Source of the DNA: Mycobacteroides franklinii
Lineage (GTDB): Bacteria > Actinomycetota > Actinomycetes > Mycobacteriales > Mycobacteriaceae
DNA: 64,000 nt
Assembly: GCF_002013895.1 (NCBI RefSeq)
Contig: NZ_MAFQ01000004.1
Span: 62,001 to 126,000 of the forward strand
Direction: 5' to 3'
Shown piece by piece: positions 18,725-26,790 of this stretch (positions within the stretch are counted from its first letter, which is position 1; each line of letters opens with the position of its first letter). The notes under the pieces were generated by a model. That model did not search any database. It had not been told where the DNA came from and worked only from the letters and a program-made list of their open reading frames with translations. The translations under genes and the position numbers were made by a program.

Positions 18725-20115
18725 CGTGGCGCTCCCGGAATCGCAGGCGGTGCAACGTCATCCGCTGCGACGGGCAGACCCGGCGGTACCGGACCCGGCT
18801 CAGCGGGGCGCAGCTCCGTACCCGGCGGCGGCGGTGCGTTGACTTCGTCAGGACCCAGCATCAGCGCGCTGAGATCCTGCGGGGACGGCTTCGGCGGCGG
18901 CGGTGCGCCATTCGGGCGGACCCAGACCAGATCCTCACGGGGCGCCTGCGACTTCGCCTCGGTCTCCGGGGTGTCGTAGATGATCTGTCCCTTGTACGCG
19001 GAAATCTGGTTGATCGGGTGCAGCAGGATCGGCGCATAGTTGAAGGTCGCCCGGCGCAACACCGGTCCCATCCGTTCGCGGCAGATCTCGGCCCGCTTCA
19101 AATACTCCGTCTTGGTGCCTGTTTCGAACACGCCACCGCAGATGAACTGCACCGGGTTGGCCAGGTTCGGAATCGACAGCATGCCGTTCAAGGTGCCGGC
19201 GGCGGGGTTGTAGATGTTGTAGAAGTTGGCCAGGCCGTTCGGTGCGACGTGCAGAATTTGTTCCAGGTCGTCGCTCTGGTCGGAGAAGATCTTCACGAAA
19301 TCGCTGAGCTTGTTCACCTGATCGATGAGGGCAGAGTTGGTGTCCCCCAGGAAGCCACGCACATCGGTGAGTGCCTGATTGAGCGCACCCAAAGTGGCGC
19401 CGAGGTTCTCGGTGCTGGCCGCCAGCACCTTGGACACCGAGGCCAGATGAGTGCTGAACTGCACGATCTGCTCGTTGGAGTTGGCCAACGCGTCCACCAG
19501 CGTCTGCAAGTTCTTGATAGTGCCGAACAGATCGGTGCGAGAGTCGCCGAGCCGTCCGGCGGCCTGCGAGAGTTCGCGCACCGAGTTGCGGAACGAGTCA
19601 CCGTTGCCGTCGAAGGTGGTGGCCGCCTGGTTGATGAAATCGCTGACCGGGCCCTTGGATTGGCCCTGTGGCCCCAAGCTGTCGCTGAGCTTGGCCAGCT
19701 CGGTCTTGACCTCGTCCCATTCGATCGGAACGGCGGTCTTGTCCAAACCCAATGAGGCCCCGTCGGCCAACGCGGGCCCGTCGGTGTAAGCGGGAGTCAG
19801 CTGCACGAACCTGGCGGTCACCAGATTCGGCGCCATGATGATCGCCTGGGCACCCTCGGGCACCTTGAACTTGTCCGGCATTTCGATGGTGACCTTGACG
19901 TCACCCTCACGGGGTTCAACGGCAGTGATCCGCCCGGCCTTCACGCCAAGTATCCGGACATCGTCGCCCGGGTACAGCCCGATGGCCGACGCGAAATGAC
20001 CGACGATCTTGTAGGTTCCGCGGCTGGGCCATACCCAGTACAGGAGGCCGCCCACGAGTGCCACGGAGAGCAACGCGAAGACGCCCTTTTTGAGCCAGGA
20101 TTTCGATGTTGTCAT
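18721..20115 (-). CDS. mce4D: Mce4D, MCE-family protein
   Basis: A 464-residue MCE subunit with an N-terminal membrane helix (about 10-28), an MlaD domain (about 35-112, IGLYPGDDVRILGVKAGRI), a long helical tunnel region and a C-terminal proline-rich tail (from about 395). Two pairs of cysteines in the C-terminal part (QFICGG, EICRERM) could form a disulfide outside the membrane. The start overlaps the mce4C stop by four bases. Confidence 0.94.
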   Translation of the reverse strand: MTTSKSWLKKGVFALLSVALVGGLLYWVWPSRGTYKIVGHFASAIGLYPGDDVRILGVKAGRITAVEPREGDVKVTIEMPDKFKVPEGAQAIIMAPNLVTARFVQLTPAYTDGPALADGASLGLDKTAVPIEWDEVKTELAKLSDSLGPQGQSKGPVSDFINQAATTFDGNGDSFRNSVRELSQAAGRLGDSRTDLFGTIKNLQTLVDALANSNEQIVQFSTHLASVSKVLAASTENLGATLGALNQALTDVRGFLGDTNSALIDQVNKLSDFVKIFSDQSDDLEQILHVAPNGLANFYNIYNPAAGTLNGMLSIPNLANPVQFICGGVFETGTKTEYLKRAEICRERMGPVLRRATFNYAPILLHPINQISAYKGQIIYDTPETEAKSQAPREDLVWVRPNGAPPPPKPSPQDLSALMLGPDEVNAPPPPGTELRPAEPGPVPPGLPVAADDVAPPAIPGAPR

Positions 20116-21170
20116 GGCGATTTCGGCCTCATGATTTGGCGTTCACCGATCAGACCGTTCAAGTAGTCCGAGAGGCTGGCGGGCAGCTTGCCGGGCTGGA
20201 AGTAGGCGTCGAATGCGACGGCGGTCAGCGTGGCCGGCGGGAAGCCGTAGACGTTGACGTGGAAGCCTGGCCCCGAGGACACGACTTCGCCGAGGGCCGT
20301 GCCATATCCGGGCAGACGCTTGAGCGCCTCGCTGATGTGCGCCTTGCGGTCCAGCAGGTCATCGAGCACGACGTTCAGCTTCTCCATGGTGGGACGGAAC
20401 TCCTGGCGGTTGTCGGCCACGAATCCGCTGATCTGCTGCGAGAGTCCCTGGATACGGTTGATCAGCTCGCCGATCGCCAGCCGCCGCTCATCGAGCGCGG
20501 CGAACAGCTGATCGCCGTCGGTGACAAGCTTGTTCACTTGACCGGCGCGCTCGGAGAGAATCCCGCTGACGGACTTGGCATGTGTCAACAGCTGCTCGAG
20601 CGCGGCATCTCGCGCGTTCAGCGTGCGGGAGAGCGAGGCGACACCGTCCAGGGCTCCGCGCAGCTGCGGGGTGGCATCACGCATCGCTTCGGTGATGACT
20701 TGCAGCGACTGGTCCAGCTGCGCCTTATCGATCCCGCCTGCCGATGCGCCCAAGTCGCTCAGTGCGCTGTTGAGCGTGTACGGAGTGGTGGTGCGGCCCA
20801 ACGGAATCTCGGTGATATGACCGGAACCGGCGGGAGTCACTGAGAGCGACTTTTCACCCAGCACGGTGGTGGTCCTGATCGCGGCCAGCGACTGATCACC
20901 CAATCGGATGGTGCGATCCACGGTGAAGTCCACCCGAACCTTGTTGCCCGCCAGGGAGACATCCTTGATTTGGCCGACCTTGATACCCGACACGAAGACG
21001 TTGCCGCCCGGCTCGATGCCTCCGGAGTCGGCGAAGTATCCCGTGTACTTCTTGCCCTGCGGCCAGAACGGCAGGCTCGTGTAACCGAACGCGACCAGCA
21101 CCAACATCGCCACCACGGCGATACCGAAGATGCCGGTCCGTACCGGATCTTTCTCCTGAATGTCACTCAT
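20112..21170 (-). CDS. mce4C: Mce4C, MCE-family protein
   Basis: A 352-residue MCE subunit with a membrane helix (about 13-32), MlaD domain (about 42-118, GGIEPGGNVFVSGIKVGQI) and a helical segment with many heptad-like repeats (about 150-290). It has no long tail. The ATG at 21170 gives an eight-base overlap with the mce4B stop. A longer upstream frame would lie inside mce4B and has no ribosome binding site. Confidence 0.94.
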   Translation of the reverse strand: MSDIQEKDPVRTGIFGIAVVAMLVLVAFGYTSLPFWPQGKKYTGYFADSGGIEPGGNVFVSGIKVGQIKDVSLAGNKVRVDFTVDRTIRLGDQSLAAIRTTTVLGEKSLSVTPAGSGHITEIPLGRTTTPYTLNSALSDLGASAGGIDKAQLDQSLQVITEAMRDATPQLRGALDGVASLSRTLNARDAALEQLLTHAKSVSGILSERAGQVNKLVTDGDQLFAALDERRLAIGELINRIQGLSQQISGFVADNRQEFRPTMEKLNVVLDDLLDRKAHISEALKRLPGYGTALGEVVSSGPGFHVNVYGFPPATLTAVAFDAYFQPGKLPASLSDYLNGLIGERQIMRPKSP

Positions 21171-22197
21171 TCTTGAAGGCACACCTGCCCTTCGACGGGT
21201 CTGGCGGTCCACCGAACGGAATCAGCCAGTCGGTTCCGACGGGCCCGTTCACCTTGATCCGGATGGAGCAGTAGTAGATGTTGAAGAACGATCCGTACGC
21301 GCCAAGGGCATTGAGTCGCAGGTAGTTCTCGGCCAGATTCTCCACGACGACGTTGACGTCGGCCTTGCGCTCATCGACCCGCGTGGCCAGCTGGCGGGCC
21401 TGCTCGATGGTGCCCTTGATGTAGGGGCGGGTGTCCTTGAGTACCGATTCCAGCGATGAGGCGGTCGATGCAAGCGGGGGTAGCGCTCCGGCCACCACGT
21501 CACGCTGTTGCGCCAAGCCGGAAACCAGCTGCTGCAGTTGATCGACACTCGAGGAGAACTGGCTGCTCTTCGAATCGACGGTGGCCAGTACCTCGTTCAG
21601 GTGGTTGATCACGTCACCGATCAGTTGATCATGTTCGGCCAATCCGGCAGTGAATGAGGATGTGTCGCCTAACAATTGAGAGAGCGTCCCACCCTGACCC
21701 TGCAGAATCTGGATGAACGCGTTGCTGATCTCGTTAACCTTCGTGGCGTCGAATCCCTTGAGCATGGGCCGAAGTCCGCCGAGCAGTGCATCCAGATCCA
21801 GAGCTGGCTGAGTGTGCTCCTTGTCGAGCGTTCCGCCATCGGGCAGCTTGCGCAGTTCCCCGGGGCCCGAGGAGATCTCCAGATACCGGTCGCCGACCAG
21901 GTTCTCGTACCTGACGATGGCCCGGCTGGAGCTGTAGAGCTGATACTTCGAATCAACGTCGAAGGTGACCTCGACAGTGTTGTCCGGATTCAGAGACACG
22001 TTCTTGACGCGACCCACCGGCACGCCCGCGATGCGCACCTTCTGCCCGGACCGCAAATCGGAGGCCGTGGTGAAGATCGCGTGATAGCGCTTCCCGGAAC
22101 CGAATCGGAACTCGCCGAAGGTGATGATCAATCCCGCTGCCACCAGCAGCATCACCACGGTGAAGACGATGACTTTGATCTGCGTGCCACGCTTCAT
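21163..22197 (-). CDS. mce4B: Mce4B, MCE-family protein
   Basis: A 344-residue MCE subunit. The signal-anchor helix is at about 8-27, the MlaD domain at about 38-115 (DLRSGQKVRIAGVPVGRVKNV), then the helical region to about 300. A C-terminal pair of cysteines (YYCSIRIK, GRCAF) is conserved among B subunits, as far as remembered. The ATG shares one base with the mce4A stop (TGATG). Confidence 0.94.
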   Translation of the reverse strand: MKRGTQIKVIVFTVVMLLVAAGLIITFGEFRFGSGKRYHAIFTTASDLRSGQKVRIAGVPVGRVKNVSLNPDNTVEVTFDVDSKYQLYSSSRAIVRYENLVGDRYLEISSGPGELRKLPDGGTLDKEHTQPALDLDALLGGLRPMLKGFDATKVNEISNAFIQILQGQGGTLSQLLGDTSSFTAGLAEHDQLIGDVINHLNEVLATVDSKSSQFSSSVDQLQQLVSGLAQQRDVVAGALPPLASTASSLESVLKDTRPYIKGTIEQARQLATRVDERKADVNVVVENLAENYLRLNALGAYGSFFNIYYCSIRIKVNGPVGTDWLIPFGGPPDPSKGRCAFKNE

Positions 22198-23399
22198 CAG
22201 AACTCACTTCGCTTCGCGAAGGCGCCGTTGTAGAGGTACTGCAGGGTGTCGGGAGCGTTGACTTGCAATTCTTCCAGCGGCTTGTACGGGATATAGGCGT
22301 TATCGGTCACCAGGAAGGGTGACCGGAACCATGACCCGTTCTGCGTCTTGGTCGGGATATTCGGTAGTCCACGGCAATTGGGCCCGCCGGAGGCGTTGAC
22401 GATGGGAAGGCTGTCCGGGTATGTGTACACCGGCGCACCCAACGGAAAGCTGTTGGTCAGGAACAGACCGGGCCGCACGCCACCGATGAGCGGGGTGAAG
22501 GTCACCAGCGCCTTAGAGATCGCCTGCAGCGTGCAGGGAATTTCCGGTGAGTACCTGCCGAGCAGCGTGGTGGGGGCGCGTAATCGCTGCAGCGCCGCGG
22601 TGAGATCCTTCTCGGCCGGGGCTAGCGTTTCGTATCCGTTGTTGCCCAGACCAATTGCCGCGAGCAGCGTGGCCTTGAGGTCCTGCTGCTGGTCGACGAC
22701 GGTGCGGCTCAGCGGGGGCAGGTTATCCAGGATACGCACGATGTCCGGCGCGGCATCGCCATAGATCTGCCCCACCTGTCCGGCCTTCCGAAAATCCTCT
22801 TGCAGGGTAGGAAGTTTCGGGTTCAGCTGATCCAAGTATTGATCGAGCTCGACCAGACCCTGCCCGAAGTTATCCCCATTTCCGCGCAGCCCTTCGCCCA
22901 CTGCCGTCAGGGTGGCGTTGAGGTTGACCGGGTCGATCTTGCCGAGCAGCCGGGTGAGGTTCTCGAACACGGTGTTGACTTCGAGGGCCACCGCCTCCGC
23001 GGTCACCGTCGCACCTGGTCGCAGCGATGAGTCCGAGGGCTTTTGCGGAGCAAGGAATTCCACCGATTTGGCGCCGAATACGGTGGTGCCCGCGATCCGC
23101 ACGGTGGCATTCGACGGAATCAGACGCAGATCCTTGGCGTTGACCGACAGCTCCAGTTTGGCCTGCTCGTTGGCATAGGTGATCGACCTGACCTTGCCGA
23201 TCTGCAGGCCGTGGAACTTGACCTTGCCGCCCTCCTCCATCACCAGACCGGCCCGCGGCGAGACGACGGTGATGGGCTTGGTGTCGGCAAAGGCGTCGTT
23301 GTAAGCGAAGTAAGTCAGCGCGGTGAACCCCACCAGGATCGCAGCCAGCACCGCACCGGCAAGCCGCACGGATCGGCGCGACGAATCTGCTGATGACAT
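22197..23399 (-). CDS. mce4A: Mce4A, MCE-family protein
   Basis: The first MCE subunit, 400 residues, the same length as recalled for Mtb Mce4A. It has a signal-anchor helix (about 14-35), the MlaD domain (about 42-118, AGLVMEEGGKVKFHGLQIGKV) and the tunnel helices, followed by a C-terminal globular part with cysteines in IPCTLQ and PNCRG. It acts with Mce4B-F and the YrbE4 permease, powered by an MceG-type ATPase not encoded here. The gene begins eight bases after the yrbE4B stop (GGGGTCAG precedes the ATG). Confidence 0.95.
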   Translation of the reverse strand: MSSADSSRRSVRLAGAVLAAILVGFTALTYFAYNDAFADTKPITVVSPRAGLVMEEGGKVKFHGLQIGKVRSITYANEQAKLELSVNAKDLRLIPSNATVRIAGTTVFGAKSVEFLAPQKPSDSSLRPGATVTAEAVALEVNTVFENLTRLLGKIDPVNLNATLTAVGEGLRGNGDNFGQGLVELDQYLDQLNPKLPTLQEDFRKAGQVGQIYGDAAPDIVRILDNLPPLSRTVVDQQQDLKATLLAAIGLGNNGYETLAPAEKDLTAALQRLRAPTTLLGRYSPEIPCTLQAISKALVTFTPLIGGVRPGLFLTNSFPLGAPVYTYPDSLPIVNASGGPNCRGLPNIPTKTQNGSWFRSPFLVTDNAYIPYKPLEELQVNAPDTLQYLYNGAFAKRSEF

Positions 23400-23406
23400 C
23401 TGACCC

Positions 23407-24267
23407 CTAGCCCGACAGATTGAAATGGCCGGACCCGCCGTACACGGCGAGCGAGATGAACAGGGTGACAAGCACAACCACGATGAGCGAGGTGCGTACG
23501 GCCTGACCGACCGCCACGCCGACGCCGACCGGTCCACCGGAGGCGTTGAACCCGTAGTTGGTGTGCACGAGCATCACCACCACGGACATGACGATCGCCT
23601 GCAGGAACGACCACAGCAGGTCGGTGGGCACCAAGAAGGTGTTGAAGTAGTGGTCGTACACGCCTGGAGACTGGCCGTTGATCATGACCGTGGTCGCGCG
23701 GGATGCGAAGAACGCCGCCAGCACCGACAGCGAGTACAGCGGGATGATGGCGATGAGCCCGGCCACCAAGCGCGTGGACACCAGATACGAAATCGCGTGC
23801 ACCGCCATGGTTTCCAGTGCGTCGATCTCTTCGGCAACCCGCATGGCGCCCAGCTGCGCGGTGGTTCCGGCACCGATCGTCGCCGCCATCGCGATACCTG
23901 CCACCACCGGCGCGATGATGCGCACGTTGAGGAAGGCCGATAGGAAGCCGGTGAGGGCCTCGATGCCGATGTTGCCGAGTGAGGAATAGCCCTGGACCGC
24001 GATGACACCGCCGGAGGCCAGCGTCAGGAACACCGCGACACCCACGGTTCCGCCGATCATCACCAGGGCTCCGGTGCCCATGGTGATCTCGGCCAGTACC
24101 CGGATCGTTTCCTTGCGGTACTTGGTCAGCGCCGCCGGGATGTAGCTCAGCGATTGTGCGTAGAAGAGGGCCTGCTCCCCGAATTTGTCGAACGAGCGTC
24201 CCAATCCACGCATATACCGAACGGTATAGGAGGTCAGCGTGTGCGTCGAAAGATACGGTCCGGTCAT
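23407..24267 (-). CDS. yrbE4B: YrbE4B, permease subunit of Mce4 sterol importer
   Basis: A 286-residue inner-membrane permease (MlaE family) with about five membrane helices. The conserved core MGTGALVMIGGTVGVAVFLTLASGGVIAVQGY and the cytoplasmic coupling segment GAGTTAQLGAMRVAEEIDALETMAV are clear. It pairs with YrbE4A. The ATG at 24267 shares one base with the stop of a 32-residue mini-ORF created by a tandem repeat. In the yrbE4B frame a stop closes the reading frame just upstream, so no longer start is possible. A TTG immediately before the ATG is the only alternative. Confidence 0.94.
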   Translation of the reverse strand: MTGPYLSTHTLTSYTVRYMRGLGRSFDKFGEQALFYAQSLSYIPAALTKYRKETIRVLAEITMGTGALVMIGGTVGVAVFLTLASGGVIAVQGYSSLGNIGIEALTGFLSAFLNVRIIAPVVAGIAMAATIGAGTTAQLGAMRVAEEIDALETMAVHAISYLVSTRLVAGLIAIIPLYSLSVLAAFFASRATTVMINGQSPGVYDHYFNTFLVPTDLLWSFLQAIVMSVVVMLVHTNYGFNASGGPVGVGVAVGQAVRTSLIVVVLVTLFISLAVYGGSGHFNLSG

Positions 24268-24365
24268 CAAGTTGTCGCTTCTTCACGCAAGTCGCTCATC
24301 AGCAACGTCGCTTCTTCACGCAAGTCGCTCATCAGCAACGTCGCTTCTTCACGCAAGTCGCTCAT
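24267..24365 (-). CDS. Mini-ORF made of three 11-residue repeats between yrbE4A and yrbE4B
   Basis: An open frame of 32 codons plus stop. Its ATG shares one base with the yrbE4A stop (TGATG), and its stop shares one base with the yrbE4B start (TGATG). The product would be MSDLREEATLL twice, then MSDLREEATT. This arrangement, a small ORF that bridges two genes while keeping both overlaps, is how MIRU elements sit in mycobacterial operons. A peptide function is not implied: its main effect may be to pass ribosomes on to yrbE4B. Confidence 0.6.
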   Translation of the reverse strand: MSDLREEATLLMSDLREEATLLMSDLREEATT

Positions 24366-24368
24366 CAG
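24274..24368. repeat. 33-bp tandem repeat, 2.9 copies (VNTR candidate)
   Basis: Units at 24274-24306, 24307-24339 and 24340-24368 (29 bases) are identical to each other as far as they go. The 33-base period is a multiple of three, so adding or losing a unit keeps the mini-ORF open. It lies exactly at the yrbE4A/yrbE4B junction. Length variation between strains would be expected. Confidence 0.92.
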
Positions 24369-25132
24369 TGCTTCACCAGGACCCGCACGCCGATGGCCGT
24401 CATCACGACGTTGATGACGAACAAACAAATGAAGGAGTAGACGACGGTCTCGTTGACCGCATCGCCCACTCCCTTGGGTCCGCCCTTGACGGTGAGTCCG
24501 CGATAACAGCCGACAAGGCCGGCGAAGATGCCGAACAGGAAGGCCTTGATCTCCGAGATCATCAGCTCACCCAGACCGGTCAGCACCGTGAGGCCGTTGA
24601 TGAAGGCGCCGGGGTTGACCCCCTGCAGAAACACCGAGAACACATAGCCACCGACCATGCCGATGGCACACACCAGGCCGTTCAGCAGCAATGCGACGAA
24701 GGTCGACGCCAGCACCCGCGGCACCACGAGCCGCTGGATCGGATCGATGCCGAGCACCTGCATCGCGTCGATCTCCTCGCGGATGGTGCGCGCCCCCAGG
24801 TCGGCGCAGATTGCCGTGGCACCGGCGCCCGCGACCACGAGCACGGTGACCACCGGGCCGAGCTGTGTCACGGTGCCGAAGGCCGTCGCGGCGCCGGACA
24901 GATCTGCCGCGCCGATCTCGCGCAGCAGGATGTTGAGCGTGAAGGCCACCAGCACGGTGAACGGGATGGCCACCAGGAGCGTCGGCAGCAATGAGACTCG
25001 GGCGATGAACCAGGTCTGGTCCAGGAATTCCTGGCCCTGGAACGGGCGACGGAAGATGTTACGGAACGTAGCCAGCGACATGGAGACGAAGCCGCCGACG
25101 GCGCGCGCGGGCGCCGCGAGCTGCTGCTTCAA
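24365..25132 (-). CDS. yrbE4A: YrbE4A, permease subunit of Mce4 sterol importer
   Basis: A 255-residue MlaE-family inner-membrane permease and the first gene of the mce4 operon. The segment TVTQLGPVVTVLVVAGAGATAICADLGARTIREEIDAMQVLGIDP is the family hallmark. The start is placed at TTG 25132, because AGGAG lies six bases upstream and the protein then opens with KQQLAAPARAVGG, like Mtb YrbE4A. A GTG at 25150 would add six residues. A KstR box lies about 195 bases upstream (25327-25340), so a long leader is implied. Confidence 0.93.
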   Translation of the reverse strand: MKQQLAAPARAVGGFVSMSLATFRNIFRRPFQGQEFLDQTWFIARVSLLPTLLVAIPFTVLVAFTLNILLREIGAADLSGAATAFGTVTQLGPVVTVLVVAGAGATAICADLGARTIREEIDAMQVLGIDPIQRLVVPRVLASTFVALLLNGLVCAIGMVGGYVFSVFLQGVNPGAFINGLTVLTGLGELMISEIKAFLFGIFAGLVGCYRGLTVKGGPKGVGDAVNETVVYSFICLFVINVVMTAIGVRVLVKH

Positions 25133-25326
25133 CCTCTGCTCCTGTCTCACACATCCCGGTACTGCCGAAGTCTCGCCCGCCCCATGATCCGGTTAACGAT
25201 CGACGTGTACCTACCACGCTGTGAGGCGCACCATATTAACGAGAAAAAATTCTTAGTGTCAATTCATCAGCAGACAGGCAAATCGCACGCCACGTCCACT
25301 TTATCCTGCGGATTTGGTGCGATAAA

Positions 25327-25340
25327 TAGAACTCGTTCTA
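25327..25340. promoter_or_regulatory. KstR box upstream of mce4 operon
   Basis: The sequence TAGAACTCGTTCTA fits TnnAACnnGTTnnA at every fixed position and is fully palindromic apart from the centre. KstR is the TetR repressor of cholesterol genes in mycobacteria, released by sterol-CoA intermediates. The site lies between yrbE4A and hsd4A, upstream of yrbE4A. Confidence 0.85.
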
Positions 25341-25371
25341 CTTACGATCGCACCGTCACCCTCGTCGTTCT

Positions 25372-26277
25372 TTAATCTTCGACCATCAGCGCAGTCGCGG
25401 AGAATGTGCGCTTGGGATCGTGCTCAGCAAAGAAATCAGCCAGGGCCGAATTAAGTGCCGACGGATCCCAGGCATCGGAATCCGCAGTGAACTTCGCCTC
25501 CACAGTAGGCGCCGCCAACAACGTCACGGTAGGTCCGTACACGATAAACAGCTGACCGTTCACTGACTCGGCCGCGGGCGAGGCCAGGTACCGCACCAAT
25601 GTCACGACATGTTCGGGGGAAAGTGGGTCGATCGAATCCGCGGGCGCGTCACCGAAAACACCGGCCGTCATCGCGGTGCGGGCGCGCGGGGCGATGGCAT
25701 TGGCGCGCACTCCGGACCGGCCCAGGGCACGCGCAGCCGACAATGTCAGCGCGGTGATGCCCGCCTTTGCGGCGCCGTAGTTGGCCTGCCCCTCGGGCCC
25801 CAGCAGACCCGCTTCGGAGGACGTATTGATAAGGCGCCCGTAGACGGGGGCGCCCGCGGCCTTCGACGCACTGCGCCAGTAGGCGGCGGCGTTGCGGGTC
25901 AGCAGGAAGTGGCCGCGCAGGTGCACATGGATGACGGCGTCGAACTCCTCGTCCGACATGTTGAAGAGCATCCGGTCGCGGGTGATGCCGGCGTTGTTGA
26001 CCACGATGTGCACGCCACCCAGGGATTCGGCGGTGGAGATCAGCTCATCAGCGGTCACGCGCTCGCCGATATCGCCGGCGACGGTAACGCCCTTGGATCC
26101 CACCGCGGCGATCTCGTCGAGCACGTCGCTCTTCTCGAGGGCGGGCGCGATGTCGTTGACGACAACGGTCGCCCCGGACCGTGCCAAACCGATCGCCTCG
26201 GCACGGCCGAGTCCTGCGGCGGCGCCGGTGACAATGGCAACCCGGCCACTCAGATCGGCATCAGCAATCGCGCTCAT
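25372..26277 (-). CDS. hsd4A: Hsd4A, short-chain dehydrogenase of sterol side-chain/17-beta-hydroxysteroid metabolism
   Basis: A 301-residue SDR. The NAD-binding TGAAAGLG is at residues 17-24, NNAG at about 94-97, and the catalytic Ser154, Tyr167 and Lys171 occur in NTSSEAG and YGAAK. Mtb Rv3502c (Hsd4A) oxidises 17-beta-hydroxysteroids and beta-hydroxyacyl-CoA sterol side-chain intermediates. The ATG at 26277 has a GAAGGGA ribosome binding site and gives the SDR N-terminus without a long unlikely tail. It lies 92 bases after fdxD on the same strand. Confidence 0.9.
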   Translation of the reverse strand: MSAIADADLSGRVAIVTGAAAGLGRAEAIGLARSGATVVVNDIAPALEKSDVLDEIAAVGSKGVTVAGDIGERVTADELISTAESLGGVHIVVNNAGITRDRMLFNMSDEEFDAVIHVHLRGHFLLTRNAAAYWRSASKAAGAPVYGRLINTSSEAGLLGPEGQANYGAAKAGITALTLSAARALGRSGVRANAIAPRARTAMTAGVFGDAPADSIDPLSPEHVVTLVRYLASPAAESVNGQLFIVYGPTVTLLAAPTVEAKFTADSDAWDPSALNSALADFFAEHDPKRTFSATALMVED

Positions 26278-26369
26278 ATATATCCCTTCAGTCCGGTGCG
26301 TCCCGACGCACTCGATCACGCCGGCTCCGCTCGTTCGAGCTCCCAAGCCGGGGTGATTTACGAATGCCT

Positions 26370-26561
26370 CTAGTCTTTGCGAATCAACGCGGCGCGTGGG
26401 CACTCCGCGATCGCCTGCTCGACCAGATCCTCCTGATCGGCCGGCACTTCCTCCTGCAGGATGACGACATAGTCGTCATCGTCGACGTCGAACACCTCCG
26501 GAGCGATCCCGAGGCATACCAAGTTGCCTTCACAACGGTCAGGAATTACACCGACACGCAT
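26370..26561 (-). CDS. fdxD: Ferredoxin FdxD
   Basis: A 63-residue [3Fe-4S]-type ferredoxin with cysteines 10, 16 and 54 (DRCEGNLVC...AECP), exactly three as expected for a cluster with three cysteine ligands. Its size equals that recalled for Mtb Rv3503c. A perfect AGGAGG precedes the ATG at 26561. It likely carries electrons to a P450 or oxygenase of the sterol pathway. It forms an operon with hsd4A and is divergent from fadE26, with a KstR box between them. Confidence 0.93.
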   Translation of the reverse strand: MRVGVIPDRCEGNLVCLGIAPEVFDVDDDDYVVILQEEVPADQEDLVEQAIAECPRAALIRKD

Positions 26562-26723
26562 TGGAAACCTCCTCATCGGAGTCTCCGGCTCCATGAGCCG
26601 ACTCCGTCGTCTAGCTGGGCTGTATCGCCAGACTACGACACGTGACCATCGACACAACCCTGGCGAGGCCAGGGATCTCGGGGCCGCGATTGTGCGATAG
26701 CGTCGCGTCTGGACTCCCTAGAC

Positions 26724-26737
26724 TAGAACGTGTTACA
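26724..26737. promoter_or_regulatory. KstR box between fdxD and fadE26
   Basis: TAGAACGTGTTACA matches TnnAACnnGTTnnA. It lies 54 bases before fadE26 and 163 before fdxD, so one site could repress both divergent units. Confidence 0.85.
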
Positions 26738-26790
26738 ACTCATGTGTCAATGTGGGTCACACTTGAGGTCCACAGCAGCGGAGGTCACAC

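Noticed and set aside
24274..24368. Possible CRISPR array
   Set aside because: The 33-bp units are directly adjacent without spacers, and no cas genes are near.
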